From VAZQ01 sp963739385 (GTDB taxonomy: Bacteria; Pseudomonadota; Alphaproteobacteria; Rhizobiales; Xanthobacteraceae), in contig CAVUAI010000049.1 of NCBI GenBank assembly GCA_963739385.1, positions 50,771-114,770 of the forward strand: DNA of 64,000 nt, written 5' to 3'. A program made the translations under genes and the position numbers. Positions 27,715 to 37,112 of the stretch are shown piece after piece (positions within the stretch are counted from its first letter, which is position 1; every line of letters starts with the position of its first letter). A model generated the notes under the pieces. The model was not told where the DNA came from. It saw nothing but the letters and a program-made list of their open reading frames with translations, and made no database searches.

Positions 27715-28698
27715 ATGATAATCCCGGCGGTCCGGCGGACATTCGGACTGCTTGGCTTCGCACTCGCGATCGCGGCTCCCAGCGCAGCGCGAGCGCAAGC
27801 TTGGCCCACGCACGACATCCGGGCCATCATCCCGTTGGCGCCCGGCAACGCCCAGGACGTGGTCGGTCGGATCGTGCTCGGCCAGCTCTCGCATCAGATC
27901 GGGCAGCCAATCGTGGTGGAAAATCGCGCAGGCGCGGGCGGAACGACCGGGGCTGCATTTGTGGCGAAAGCCGCAGCCGACGGCCACACCATTCTTGTGC
28001 ATTCTTCAAGCTTCAGTGCGAGTTACTCACTCTACAAGAGCCTGCCTTACGACACCTTCAACGATTTCATCGCCGTCGTCCCGCTTGGCATCCAGCCCAC
28101 CGTGCTGGTCGCGGCACCCTCGAAGGGTTGGAAGACACTGGGCGAACTGGTCGCCGCCGCCAAGGCCAACCCGGGCAAGCTCAATTACGCCTCGGCCGGG
28201 GTCGGCGCCGCCTCGCATCTCGCGGCCGAGCGCTTTCGCCTGAGCGCCGGCTTCACGGCGCAGCACATCCCATTCCGTGGCCCAATCGAAGCCATCACTG
28301 AAGTCATGACCGGGCGAATTGATTTCTATGTCCTGCCGATCGTAGCGGCGCTGCCCCATATCAACGACGGCAAGGTGATCGCCCTGGCGGTGAGCACACC
28401 CGAGCGCACAGCGGCGCTCCCCGATGTACCGACCACCGCGGAAGCGGGATTGAAGGACGCATCCTATGCATTCTGGAACGGCATCTTTGTCCCAGCGAAG
28501 ACGCCGCCCGGCATCGTCGCCAAGCTTTACCAGGAGACCCAAAAGGCGCTGGCGGTGCCGTCGGTACGGGAACCGCTGGCCAAGGCAGGCCAGGACCCGC
28601 TGCCGATGAACACCGAGCAGTTCGAAAAATACTTTCGCGACGATGTGAGAAACACCGCCACACTGATGAAGCAGGCTGGCGTTCAACCGCAGGACTAA
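27715..28698 (+). CDS. Bug-family (TctC) periplasmic solute-binding protein
   Basis: This 327-residue receptor has a signal peptide ending in SAARAQA and the family block WPTHDIRAIIPLAPGNAQDVVGR. It also has ENRAGAGGTTGAAFVAKA and the C-terminal YFRDDV. It should bind a carboxylic or other small acid in the periplasm; the ligand is not predictable. It is preceded by GAGAGGATGATGCG. A methyltransferase gene overlaps or abuts its stop (TAATG), which is an unusual partner. It is one of three Bug receptors in the window, none next to TctAB membrane genes. Confidence 0.88.
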   Translation: MIIPAVRRTFGLLGFALAIAAPSAARAQAWPTHDIRAIIPLAPGNAQDVVGRIVLGQLSHQIGQPIVVENRAGAGGTTGAAFVAKAAADGHTILVHSSSFSASYSLYKSLPYDTFNDFIAVVPLGIQPTVLVAAPSKGWKTLGELVAAAKANPGKLNYASAGVGAASHLAAERFRLSAGFTAQHIPFRGPIEAITEVMTGRIDFYVLPIVAALPHINDGKVIALAVSTPERTAALPDVPTTAEAGLKDASYAFWNGIFVPAKTPPGIVAKLYQETQKALAVPSVREPLAKAGQDPLPMNTEQFEKYFRDDVRNTATLMKQAGVQPQD

Positions 28699-28703
28699 TG
28701 ATC

Positions 28704-29513
28704 ATGTCGTCGCAGTCGTCGAATTTTCATGCGAGCGACGGAGCCGCGTACGAGTTTTGGCTTGGCCGGTGGTCGCGCCGGCTTGCTGACTTGTTCCTGG
28801 ATTTCGTGGAATTTCCCCAAGCCGGCGAGTTGCTCGATGTCGGCTGCGGGACCGGGGCGCTCACTTTCACGATGGCCGATCGATGGCCCGCGCGGCCCGT
28901 GATCGGTGTTGATATCGCCGCGCCCTTCATATCTTACGCCCAGTCGCGCCGGTTCGGCGACTGTCCGACCTTCGAAATAGGCGATGCCTGTGCTCTGAAA
29001 TACGCGGACGGGCGCTTTGCCGGAGCGGCGGCGCATCTCGTTTTTCTCTTCATCCCCAAGCCAGAGGTTGCGCTGCGTGAAATGCGGCGCGTTACGCGAT
29101 CAGGCGGGACCGTTGCGGCTGTCGTGTGGGACTCGCGTGGCGGCCTCGTGTTTCAGCGCATGCTTTGGGATACCGCAGTCGCAATCGATCCCAATGCTCG
29201 TGTTGCCCGCGACAGTCTGTTCGCCAACCCAGTTGCGATTCCCGCCGGGTTGGCGGGTTTTTTCCATGACGCTGGACTCGAGGATGTCGAGACGCAATCC
29301 CTCACCATTCGGATGGAATACGAGAATTTCGAGGATTACTGGCAGCCGTTCCTCGGCGGCCAAGGGCCGGTTGGCGCCTATTTCGCCAATCTTGCGCCAG
29401 CCCTGAATGCCCAAATCAAGGCGGCGGTTCGCGATGCGTATTGCTCCGGCTCGCCCGACGGGCCGCGGTCGCTGACGGCGTCCGCTTGGGCCGTAAGGGG
29501 AAAGGTGCCATAG
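28704..29513 (+). CDS. Class I SAM-dependent methyltransferase
   Basis: This 269-residue methyltransferase (Methyltransf_11 type) has motif I LLDVGCGTGALTF, an acidic Asp in IGVDIA for the SAM ribose, and a post-motif block (ALREMRRVTRSGGTVAAVVWD). The ATG at 28704 is taken; a closely upstream in-frame ATG at 28698 is possible. The gene follows the Bug receptor without a gap and may be co-transcribed. The substrate is unknown, though the C-terminal FEDYWQPFLGGQGP segment is shared with methyltransferases that act on small molecules. Confidence 0.82.
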   Translation: MSSQSSNFHASDGAAYEFWLGRWSRRLADLFLDFVEFPQAGELLDVGCGTGALTFTMADRWPARPVIGVDIAAPFISYAQSRRFGDCPTFEIGDACALKYADGRFAGAAAHLVFLFIPKPEVALREMRRVTRSGGTVAAVVWDSRGGLVFQRMLWDTAVAIDPNARVARDSLFANPVAIPAGLAGFFHDAGLEDVETQSLTIRMEYENFEDYWQPFLGGQGPVGAYFANLAPALNAQIKAAVRDAYCSGSPDGPRSLTASAWAVRGKVP

Positions 29514-30021
29514 CCGGCGGCGCGATTCGACAAGCAGCAGGCGAGAGTGACATGCGTCAGAAAAATAGGTGTGGGGTCGCAGGTTTGCCATGTCGCGAGC
29601 ATGTTGCACGGAGCCGCCGGAAGCCGGTGGCGACCGTTGTAAAATAATGGGAATTTCTTGCAACATGCGCGACACGACCGTTCGCCCTTCAGTATTAGCT
29701 CTTCCGGCAATTATCTTATTAATTCAGGAACTTGTTGGTGGCCGCGGCCGAACTGGCCTCCGCGAGCATCTTGAATGGGTTAGACTGTCAAACCGCTCTC
29801 CGCGGCAGCTTTGGCCCGCAAAGACTTTTCGGCGAGCTGTCAAACCATTCGCCACCTCCTTCGAGCCGCGACCGCTGATCGGCCTATCGTCGGCACAACA
29901 AGCAAACCCTCGCTTACTTCTCGACCCCTCAACCCATTGATGATCTTTGCACTCGCATTCGGGAGACGGATCAGATATTTGCTCATGTTGAGAACAAGTC
30001 TGCCCGACATGGAGAGCCGCC
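29514..30021. other. Gene-free stretch with a dispersed repeat
   Basis: No supported coding sequence is present. The stretch includes an AT-richer segment around 29690-29730 and the repeat at 29785-29846. Confidence 0.5.
29785..29846. repeat. Dispersed repeat, copy 2
   Basis: A 62-bp segment from CTGTCAAACCG to CTGTCAAACC is closely similar to 22244-22304. Each copy begins and ends with the same direct TGTCAAACC motif. Both lie next to integrase- or recombinase-bearing DNA. Confidence 0.6.
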
Positions 30022-30477
30022 ATGACGTTCAAGCAGGGGGTGTCAGGCAACCCTCACGGAAATAGACACCATTCGCGTCACCTGCTGAATCAGGAGTTCA
30101 TTCAAGCGCTGTTGTTGCATTTCCGCCAACACGGCAAGAAGGCAATTGAGAAGGTCGCGAGGGAGCAGCCGGCGAGCTACCTCAAGATTCTCGGACTGCT
30201 GGTTCCCCGCGAGCACAAGGTCGAGCACCGCAATCCGGTCAAGGAATTGAGTGACGAGCAGCTCGAGGCGGCGATCGAGTACATCGAGGCAGCGCTTGCG
30301 GCGAAGGCTGGCGATCAGGCAAAGCTCATTGAAGGGAGAGTAGAGCCGGCTGCATTGCCGGCCCCTGAGCTTGAAATCCAGCGCAAGCGTCCAAACCGGC
30401 TGCTTGAGTATACCGACACCGCGATTGGCCCGCGGGAGCGTAAGCCGCGCAAGGTGCCATCGCCTGCAAGCACCTAA
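30022..30477 (+). CDS. DUF5681 domain-containing protein
   Basis: This 151-residue protein opens with FKQGVSGNPHGN, the DUF5681 hallmark (F..G.SGNP.G) seen in phage- and plasmid-associated proteins. A helical region (KKAIEKVAREQPASYLKILGLLVPRE) follows. Such proteins often sit beside terminase or recombinase genes, and here decayed tyrosine recombinases follow. The C-terminus is basic and Pro-rich. A DNA-packaging or DNA-binding role is plausible but unproven. No operon partner on the plus strand within 180 bases. Confidence 0.75.
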   Translation: MTFKQGVSGNPHGNRHHSRHLLNQEFIQALLLHFRQHGKKAIEKVAREQPASYLKILGLLVPREHKVEHRNPVKELSDEQLEAAIEYIEAALAAKAGDQAKLIEGRVEPAALPAPELEIQRKRPNRLLEYTDTAIGPRERKPRKVPSPAST

Positions 30478-30662
30478 CATCCCAATGTCTGGCCGCGACA
30501 CGCGGCGGGTCGGGTCTGCAGACAGGTAAGACCTTGGATTGTGCGGTACGCAGGTCGCTGGTGCCGCCAGACATAACCACTGGGATGCGGCGGGCCTTTG
30601 TGTACACTGTACAGAAAAAGCGTATTATCTTCCTAGTCAGCCTCAACGGCGCGGAATTTCCT

Positions 30663-31252
30663 ATGCCGAATCAAAGACGGAATGCCAGCCCACCAACCAC
30701 TGTAAACTGTACAGTTCGAAAATACTTGACCGCTCGCGAGATCGAAAAGCTCATGGACTATGCCCGTAAGCACAGCCGCTACGGACATCGAGACTCGACC
30801 ATGATCCTGGTCGCCTATCGTCATGGGCTGCGAGCCTCGGAGGTCTGCGATCTCCAATGGCATCAGGTCGAGCTCGACCAGGGCCGCATGCACGTCCGCA
30901 GGGCCAAGAACGGCACGCCATCCGTCCATCCGATCCGGGGCGATGAAATCCGCGCTTTACGCAAGCTCCGCCGTGAAAGCCCGGCCGGGGCTTACGTCTT
31001 CGTCACGGAGCGCGGCGGACCAATGTGAGCACCATCGGCTTCCACCATCTCATCCAGAGGCTCGGCAAGGCCGCCAGGATGCCTTTCCCGCTGCATCCTC
31101 ACATGCTGCGGCATGCGTGCGGCTATAAACTTGCCAACGACGGGCACGATACCCGTGCCTTGCAGCACTATCTCGGCCACAAGAACATCCAGCACACCGT
31201 CCGCTACACCGAGCTTTCACCCGACCGGTTCCGCGACTTCTGGCGAGATTAG
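30663..31252 (+). pseudogene. Tyrosine recombinase (phage integrase family), split by a frameshift
   Basis: The first frame starts at the ATG at 30663 and carries the catalytic Arg in YRHGLRASEVCDL and the Lys strand, then stops at 31028 (ATGTGA). The second frame begins at the overlapping GTG and supplies HMLRHACG (His-x-x-Arg), the LGHKN box and the nucleophile Tyr in VRYTELSP. Together they would make about 195 residues, the size of small integron- or fimbriae-type recombinases. A two-base insertion (TGTG) at 31024-31027 explains the break. Without readthrough it is inactive. Confidence 0.8.
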
Positions 31253-31774
31253 CGTGGACTGGCGTCCGTCGCCGGCACCGCGGGTCGGAACTGGCAGGTT
31301 CGGCGCATCTCAAACGAGCTTGGATGTGCGAGCGGAAGATGCGACCCCCCGGTAGGGGGGACTTTTGGATTCTGAAAATTGCTCATGCCCCCTCTCCCAT
31401 AAACTGTCCAAAAAACGGTTTGCCCAGAAAGGGAGTAGCCTTTCTGTGGAAGGCGTTTTTGCAAAAAAATTTTTAGGTCGGGAGACGATTCCGCTGTCGG
31501 CGCTTGCGTTCGGCTGCAGTCACGCGCTTGAGGCCGAGGGGTTTAAGGAGCCGTCGGCCTCACAGTAGCCTGATTAGTGGCCTGCTCGACCCGCTGAAAG
31601 CGCCCAAACTCCGCCGCTCTTCCTCGCTGCGTGGTGCATGTGGTGCACGAATTGATGCACCTTGGTGACCAACGATGCACCAACAATGTTGCGCGTCACC
31701 GCACGCGAACTCGAAATGGTCAATGTGCGATGCCGGTTCGCTTCTACCCATTACGTCATACTTCAGTTTCAACG
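31253..31774. other. Gene-free stretch with a strong hairpin
   Basis: CAGAAAGG (31425-31432) and CCTTTCTG (31439-31446) form a perfect 8-bp stem. TTTTTGC and a long A/T run (31456-31475) follow, which may make it a plus-strand terminator. Nothing else is recognisable. Confidence 0.4.
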
Positions 31775-32038
31775 TCACTCCTCTATCGAGCAGGTCGTGA
31801 TGATATCTGTAAACCGGACCTTGGCTTTCTCGCGGAAGATCTCTAACCGGTCGGCGCGAACGCCATGAACTGCTTGTCTGCTTAAGATGTCGTGGCCGCT
31901 CTCTTCCCACTTTCGCAGCAGAGCTTCGCGGTTGACGCCCTCTTTTTTCGCGAACATGATTATAGCGCGCATTACGAGATGTAGCGCTGCGCTTTGCGCA
32001 ACTTGTTCGGCAAGCAGATCTTCGATTTGAGCGTCCAT
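31775..32038 (-). CDS. Small hypothetical protein (87 aa)
   Basis: An 87-residue, largely helical acidic protein starts at the ATG at 32038 with GGGAGG seven bases upstream. The segment VMRAIIMFAKKEGVNREALLRKWEESGHDIL looks like two helices of a small regulatory or partner protein. No known domain is recognised. It lies between two integrase relics on the opposite strand, so it is probably part of the mobile cargo. Confidence 0.6.
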   Translation of the reverse strand: MDAQIEDLLAEQVAQSAALHLVMRAIIMFAKKEGVNREALLRKWEESGHDILSRQAVHGVRADRLEIFREKAKVRFTDIITTCSIEE

Positions 32039-32652
32039 TGCCGTCCTCCCTGAAAGTCCTCATCATATCGCGCATTCACCGCTTACTGCGGGCGCCGACG
32101 TTCGGAAAATCGGGAGGTCCCCGACCCAAATTCCTGCAAGGACGCCAGCGGAGTCGCGCCTCGTCCTTCGCATCATGGCGGGGACTCGCTGAGGTTGTCC
32201 TCGGCTGCGCTCGGTGTTGGATACGAGACGGCGCGCACTACCTCAAGACAGTTTTTCACAAGACGGGAACGTGTCGCCAGGCGGAACTCGCCATTGTGAT
32301 TATTCGTGCCATGGCAGCACCCCCCAATCCTGACGCAGCACCGCCCCTCAGCGCGGCGGCAGGCGGCTAGGCCTTGGGCAGCCGCTGGTCCCACCTGCTT
32401 TAGCAGTGCGTGCTCGTAGCTGGGCGGGTTCGCCCCCACGTCGGGCGCGGGGTTGAACGGCGAGAACAGCGCCGCGGCCAAGTCATCCTGTTGCCAGGTC
32501 CACACCCGCCTTACGCCAACGGATCGCTGCCGCCTTCCATCAGCTTGAAGATGCGATCGCGGATGTCGATTGCCCCGAGCGTCCCCAAATATGAGCTGCA
32601 TCGCTAACCTGTCCCCGTTGCACCGTCCGCCGACGCCGTCCCTCGATCGCGG
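32039..32652. other. Stretch without a recognisable gene
   Basis: Several frames are open by virtue of GC content, but none has an SD, a family match or convincing composition. A minus-strand segment at about 32520-32580 reads IDIRDRIFKLMEGGSDPLA before a stop and may be the end of a lost gene. Confidence 0.35.
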
Positions 32653-32994
32653 CTAGGCGCTCGGGAGCTACGTGCCTTGCGCCGCCTGCAGCGAGAGATG
32701 CCCGAGGGGCAGCGGTCGGTCCACGTCTTCGTATCCGAACGCCTCGCCCCGCTAAGCGTGTCCGGCTATCAGCGGATGGTGGCACGCACCGGGGAGGCGG
32801 CGAAATTCCCGTTCCTGATTTCCAGCCACGTGCTGCGGCATAGCTGCGGGTACAAGCTCGCCAACGATGGCCAGGATCCGCGGGCGATCCAGCACTACCT
32901 GGGCCACCGCTCGATAGCCTCAACTGTGCGGTACACGAAGCTGGCCCCAGACCGGTTCTGCGTCGATAACGGCGCGATTGTGGACAAGGCGTAA
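32653..32994 (+). pseudogene. C-terminal relic of a second tyrosine recombinase
   Basis: The frame reads ELRALRRLQREMPEGQRSVHVFVSER, then HVLRHSCGYKLAND, HYLGHRS and VRYTKLAPDRF. It thus has the His-x-x-Arg and Tyr catalytic residues of the same subfamily as the gene at 30663-31252, but the N-terminal part with the first Arg is missing. The C-terminus has acquired an unrelated tail (CVDNGAIVDKA). The 493 bases that follow up to the metalloprotease hold no gene. Confidence 0.75.
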
Positions 32995-33487
32995 ACAGGA
33001 CTGACTTTCGTCGTCTTTGACGGGTTAGTTGCGCTCGCGCGGGGCAGCCAGCCCGCGCAAACTACCAGTGGGCGGCGGGCTTTCTCTCGGGCTTCCACAC
33101 AGGAGGCCCGCCGTTCCCGCCGTTCCCCGAAACTGAGGGGCCGTTACCGCCCAAAAAAGGCTGGCCGGGGGCGCTCCCGAGGAACCCTGAAATCTTGGAC
33201 AGCGTTACCAGCACATCTGAAGGCGCGGCATGAAGAATGAGGTCCTCCGAGTCACCACGAACCGCAGGGCAGTTCGGTGCGGACGACTACAAACGATGCT
33301 TTATCTGGAGGCGGGACAGCGCATCATCATCGTGGCCGGCATGCCGCTCGGCACGCCGGGCGCCACCAACATGGTGCGCATCGCGTTCGTCGGCGGCAAC
33401 TCGGCGGGCGAGGTATTTACGGCACGGCGCGGGCAACAGGCCCGCGCCGGCAACCTACGCTCCGCAAAGCTACCCCTTGTGCAGGCG

Positions 33488-36313
33488 TTAGCCCCGCCTG
33501 GACTTCGACGACTTTGCCGACTTCGACGACTTGGCCGACCGCGCCGGCTTGGCAGAGCTTGCCGACCGCGCCGGCTTGGCAGAGCTTGCCGAACGCGACG
33601 AGCCTGCCGACCGGGGTGAACCCGCCAGGCCCGTTTGTCCGGCACCCGCCGTGATGCGGTAGGTCATGCCGCCCGCCGGCGCGCTGTCGTACAGCACGGT
33701 CAGGACAATGTCGTGATCGCGTTCCTGCTTGAGCACGGCCTCGTCGAACGGCTTGCCCTTGGTTATCGCGATCGCGACCTTGAGCGGTGGACTGTCCGGC
33801 TTGAGCGTGACCCGCTCCCGGGTGATCTGCGGAACGTCGAACTTCCAGCCGAGCTGCTCGAGCCATTTCGGCAGCTTGATCTCGACGCCGAGCTGCACCG
33901 GGTCCCTGCCGCGGTTGCGGATCCAGAACGGCAGCTTCTCCCAGAGCACCAGGTCGAGCTTGTTGTTGACAGGATGAACGTTGCGCTGGCCGATATTGTT
34001 GTCGTGCGGCACGAGCCGCCATTCCGGGATCGGCCCGACGACGTGGCCGTCGATATTGCCGGCGTCGCCCTTGGCGGACACGCTGAAGAACATGCATTCG
34101 TGCCCGACCTGCGACGGCATCCATTTAAACGGTCCGACGATGGCGCCGACACTGTTGTTGGCGGCGATATTGGGGGCGTTCAGCGACGGCGTCGCCATCG
34201 CCACCCAATCGGTCGGGAATACAAGTCCGACACCAGGCAGGGCGTGGAAGCCCTTGACGACGACGTTCGTTGCCGCCTGCGTGCCGCGGTTCTTGATGCG
34301 CACATAGGCGAAGTTGGTCTGTCCCACTTCGGGTTCCTGGTGCACGCCTCCCCCGTCGCCCACGGTCAGCCGGTTCCAGATGTCCGTGCAGCTCCAGTGG
34401 TTCGGCTGGAACGGGTATTCGCCATGCCGGCCATCATCGATATAGACGTCGACCGCCGGCGGCTTGCCTTCCTGCGTGGCCGGTTGGCCCGCCGCCCGGA
34501 ATAGACCCTGCTTCTCGAACGCCCAGCGGATGACCTTGCGGTAGGCGCCACCGGCATGGGTTTGCGCCGGATTGGTGCGGTTCCAAACGAACGAGTCGGC
34601 CGTCTCGAGCTCCTGTTCCCATTGCTGCGGACCGAGCAGGCCGGCGGGAGGATTGCTGACGGGCGACAGTTGACCGACGGAGCGCAGGATCAGGTAGATC
34701 GCCGTGTCGGAGGCAAACTGACGACGCGCCTGGGATGTCGAATCGCCGCCGATCGAGCGATAGAAGCGGAAGTGGCTTGTCGCCAATATCTGTTCGCTGC
34801 TGTAGCCGCCGACGTCGTTGACGCCGCCCCATCCCCAGCCGTTCACCGGTCGATCGTGGCGACGGCCGATATTGACCCACGGGAAGGTGATGAAGCGGTT
34901 GGCGCCGGTGAGCGCCGTGTCGGGATCATTGGCGATCGCCGCGATCCCGTCGCCGGCGCTGTGCGCAAAGCCGAAGTTCGGCGAATTCACGTGGTCCCAG
35001 AGGATGCCGTGGCCGGCAAGCTCGTGCAGCACCACGCGCCAATCCGCCGCGATGCCGATCGGGTTGGCAACATCGCCGGCATCGGCGAGGGCGAACTGCA
35101 CGAAGCCGATACCGTCTCCCAGGTTGTCGCCCGGGCATTGCGCATTGACTGCATCCCCCAGGCCGCGGTGATCGACCGGTACAGGGAATGCGGTGCCGTC
35201 GAAGTAGGTCGCGATCGGGAAGCCCAGGTCCCGCACCATGCGGAAGAAGCGGTCGCAATGATAGTAGGCATTGACGGCCGCGAAGTCGTTGGTGCGCGAC
35301 ACGTAGTTGAAATTGAACGGCGCGGGTTGGGTCGGCAGGATGGGCGACGGGGGTGTCTTGTCGGTCAGGAAGACGAAACTTCCCGCCAGGTTCTGCTGGC
35401 CCGCCATGACCGGCCCGAGATCGACGAGCGTGATCGTGTCGCGCAGCAGGTTGAGCGTGGCGCTGTTGGCGCTCGGCAGATTGGCCGCGTTGGCGGTCTT
35501 GGTCATGGGGTCGCGGTCGAACACCAGACCCATGGCGCCGTCGGTCAGCGCCCGCAGGTAGAGCACCGATCGCGTCTCCGGCTCGATGAAGGCACGCCAG
35601 TTAAGCGTGGGATACCCTTCCACCGGCAATGCAAACAGCGCCTCCACGGCCACATAGTGCTTGCCGTCGACGATCGATGACGCCAGCGGCGGCAGCGGCA
35701 GGGTCGGGGGTTCCGTGTGAAAGCCGCTCTCACTGTCCCCCGGCGCATGGGTGTACGTGCGCGCGGCGGCATCGTAGCGGTAGACCATCAACCGCGTGCG
35801 ATTGATCCGCATCTCGCGGGCGGCCGGAAGCGCGCTGCGGACCAGGTCGTCGTAGCCGCCGACGGCCGCCGCGTTCATCGTTGCGCCGGTCAAGGTGTCG
35901 CCCGGGGGCTGCGCCGCGATATCGTAGTGCAACGTCGAGGACGCCGCCCTGACGCTGTTGTCCGGCGACTGCAGCGTCACGGACACGCCGGCCTGGTAGA
36001 TCGGCAGGCCGAACATCGTCTGGGTGAAGCTGACGACCGTCGAATCCATCAGGTGCTTTTCCGACTCGAAGCGGAGTGCCTGCTCCTCGACGGTCGGGGT
36101 GATCGCGGCCCGCAGGTCGAGCCCCTGCACCGCCTCCTGCGGGATCTGCAACGTACTCGCCTGCGCTCGCAAGAAGTTCCTGGCGGCCTCTTGTGCGGTG
36201 GGGGCGCCCGACACGCCGGCAGCGGCCGCCGCGCCCGCGCGGGCCGCTTCGGGTGAAAAACTGAAGTAGCGGGGATGACCTTGGCCGTCGTAGGTGACGC
36301 CTTCGTCTGCCAT
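33488..36313 (-). CDS. Large zinc metalloprotease-like protein with HExxH and a repetitive tail
   Basis: This 941-residue protein has a zinc motif HELAGHGILWDH in its middle. The N-terminal part resembles the FTP/PepSY-type propeptide of thermolysin- and fungalysin-like peptidases (LRFESEKHLMDSTVVSFTQTMFGLPIY). The region after the motif keeps an SSEQIL segment that could supply the third ligand. A CARDB-like domain (NFAYVRIKNRGTQAATNVVVKGF) precedes a 40-residue Ser/Lys/Ala/Arg tail. No signal peptide is visible, so export would need another route. The ATG at 36313 follows GGAGG. It stands alone, transcribed toward the integrase region. Confidence 0.75.
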   Translation of the reverse strand: MADEGVTYDGQGHPRYFSFSPEAARAGAAAAAGVSGAPTAQEAARNFLRAQASTLQIPQEAVQGLDLRAAITPTVEEQALRFESEKHLMDSTVVSFTQTMFGLPIYQAGVSVTLQSPDNSVRAASSTLHYDIAAQPPGDTLTGATMNAAAVGGYDDLVRSALPAAREMRINRTRLMVYRYDAAARTYTHAPGDSESGFHTEPPTLPLPPLASSIVDGKHYVAVEALFALPVEGYPTLNWRAFIEPETRSVLYLRALTDGAMGLVFDRDPMTKTANAANLPSANSATLNLLRDTITLVDLGPVMAGQQNLAGSFVFLTDKTPPSPILPTQPAPFNFNYVSRTNDFAAVNAYYHCDRFFRMVRDLGFPIATYFDGTAFPVPVDHRGLGDAVNAQCPGDNLGDGIGFVQFALADAGDVANPIGIAADWRVVLHELAGHGILWDHVNSPNFGFAHSAGDGIAAIANDPDTALTGANRFITFPWVNIGRRHDRPVNGWGWGGVNDVGGYSSEQILATSHFRFYRSIGGDSTSQARRQFASDTAIYLILRSVGQLSPVSNPPAGLLGPQQWEQELETADSFVWNRTNPAQTHAGGAYRKVIRWAFEKQGLFRAAGQPATQEGKPPAVDVYIDDGRHGEYPFQPNHWSCTDIWNRLTVGDGGGVHQEPEVGQTNFAYVRIKNRGTQAATNVVVKGFHALPGVGLVFPTDWVAMATPSLNAPNIAANNSVGAIVGPFKWMPSQVGHECMFFSVSAKGDAGNIDGHVVGPIPEWRLVPHDNNIGQRNVHPVNNKLDLVLWEKLPFWIRNRGRDPVQLGVEIKLPKWLEQLGWKFDVPQITRERVTLKPDSPPLKVAIAITKGKPFDEAVLKQERDHDIVLTVLYDSAPAGGMTYRITAGAGQTGLAGSPRSAGSSRSASSAKPARSASSAKPARSAKSSKSAKSSKSRRG

Positions 36314-36548
36314 TGCGACCTCCGTGGTGGTACGCCTGCTGCGGGTTCCGTGGACACGTGTTCAATCCGGATGGCCCGGGTTTCGGCGACAGCAGTCTCC
36401 AGGCGGTCAGAGACGCTGTCATTTTTCGGCAAGGATGCATGCACGTTAGGATTGCTTTAACTTGACACCTTTCCTAAAAGTTGTCAACCAAAGTTGCTCA
36501 CTTGGTCGGCAAAATCGGTCGTCGAAACAGACTCGCTAATACCAATCC

Positions 36549-37112
36549 TCAGATTGAGTGACCGACTGCTGCCCAGTCGCGTCGCGCGATGGACATGATC
36601 TTCCAGGGTTGGTCGATGAGTGTGTTCCAGGCGTAGCAGCAGTGATCGACAATATCGTCGAAGGATTTGAAGATCCGGTTTGACAACCAATTCTGACGCA
36701 TGAACTGCCAGATGTTTTCCTGGCCGTTGAGTTCGGGCGCGCGTGGCGGCAGCGGCAGGAGTGAGACGTTGCTCGGCACAACCAGGGCTTTGGCGCCATG
36801 CCAGCCGGCCTGATCAAGGAGGAGAATGGCGTGTGCTCCGGGGGCGACTTTGGTTGCGATCTCGTCGAGATGGAACTGCATGGCTTCACGGTTGCAGGCC
36901 GGCAGCACGAGGGCGGCGCCGGCTCCACGTTCGGGGCAGACCGCACCGAACAGATAGGTCGATTGGGTTCGTTGATCGTAGGTAGCACGGGGGCGTGAAC
37001 CTTTCCTGGCCCAGCGATAGGTGAGCTTGTTCTTTTGACCCACCCGCATCTCGTCTTGGAACCAGACCTCTAACGGTGTGCCGGGTGCGAGTGCCGCGCG
37101 GATTTCCGCCAC
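36549..37112 (-). CDS. IS630-family transposase, catalytic part (second frame)
   Basis: This frame holds the DDE domain: Asp in WFQDEMRVGQKNK, Asp in LLLDQAGWHGAK and Glu in PELNGQENIWQ. The ORF can begin at the ATG at 37112, but the family sequence continues back to about 37132 into the frame of the upstream ORF. It is probably translated as a fusion by -1 frameshifting at the A7 run at 37132-37126. It ends with the conserved WAAVGHSI. Confidence 0.8.
   Translation of the reverse strand: MAEIRAALAPGTPLEVWFQDEMRVGQKNKLTYRWARKGSRPRATYDQRTQSTYLFGAVCPERGAGAALVLPACNREAMQFHLDEIATKVAPGAHAILLLDQAGWHGAKALVVPSNVSLLPLPPRAPELNGQENIWQFMRQNWLSNRIFKSFDDIVDHCCYAWNTLIDQPWKIMSIARRDWAAVGHSI

Noticed and set aside
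32173..32601. Minus-strand frame of 142 residues near the integrase relics
   Set aside because: No SD, no recognisable domain and a frame pattern like random high-GC DNA; only a short segment looks protein-like, in another frame.
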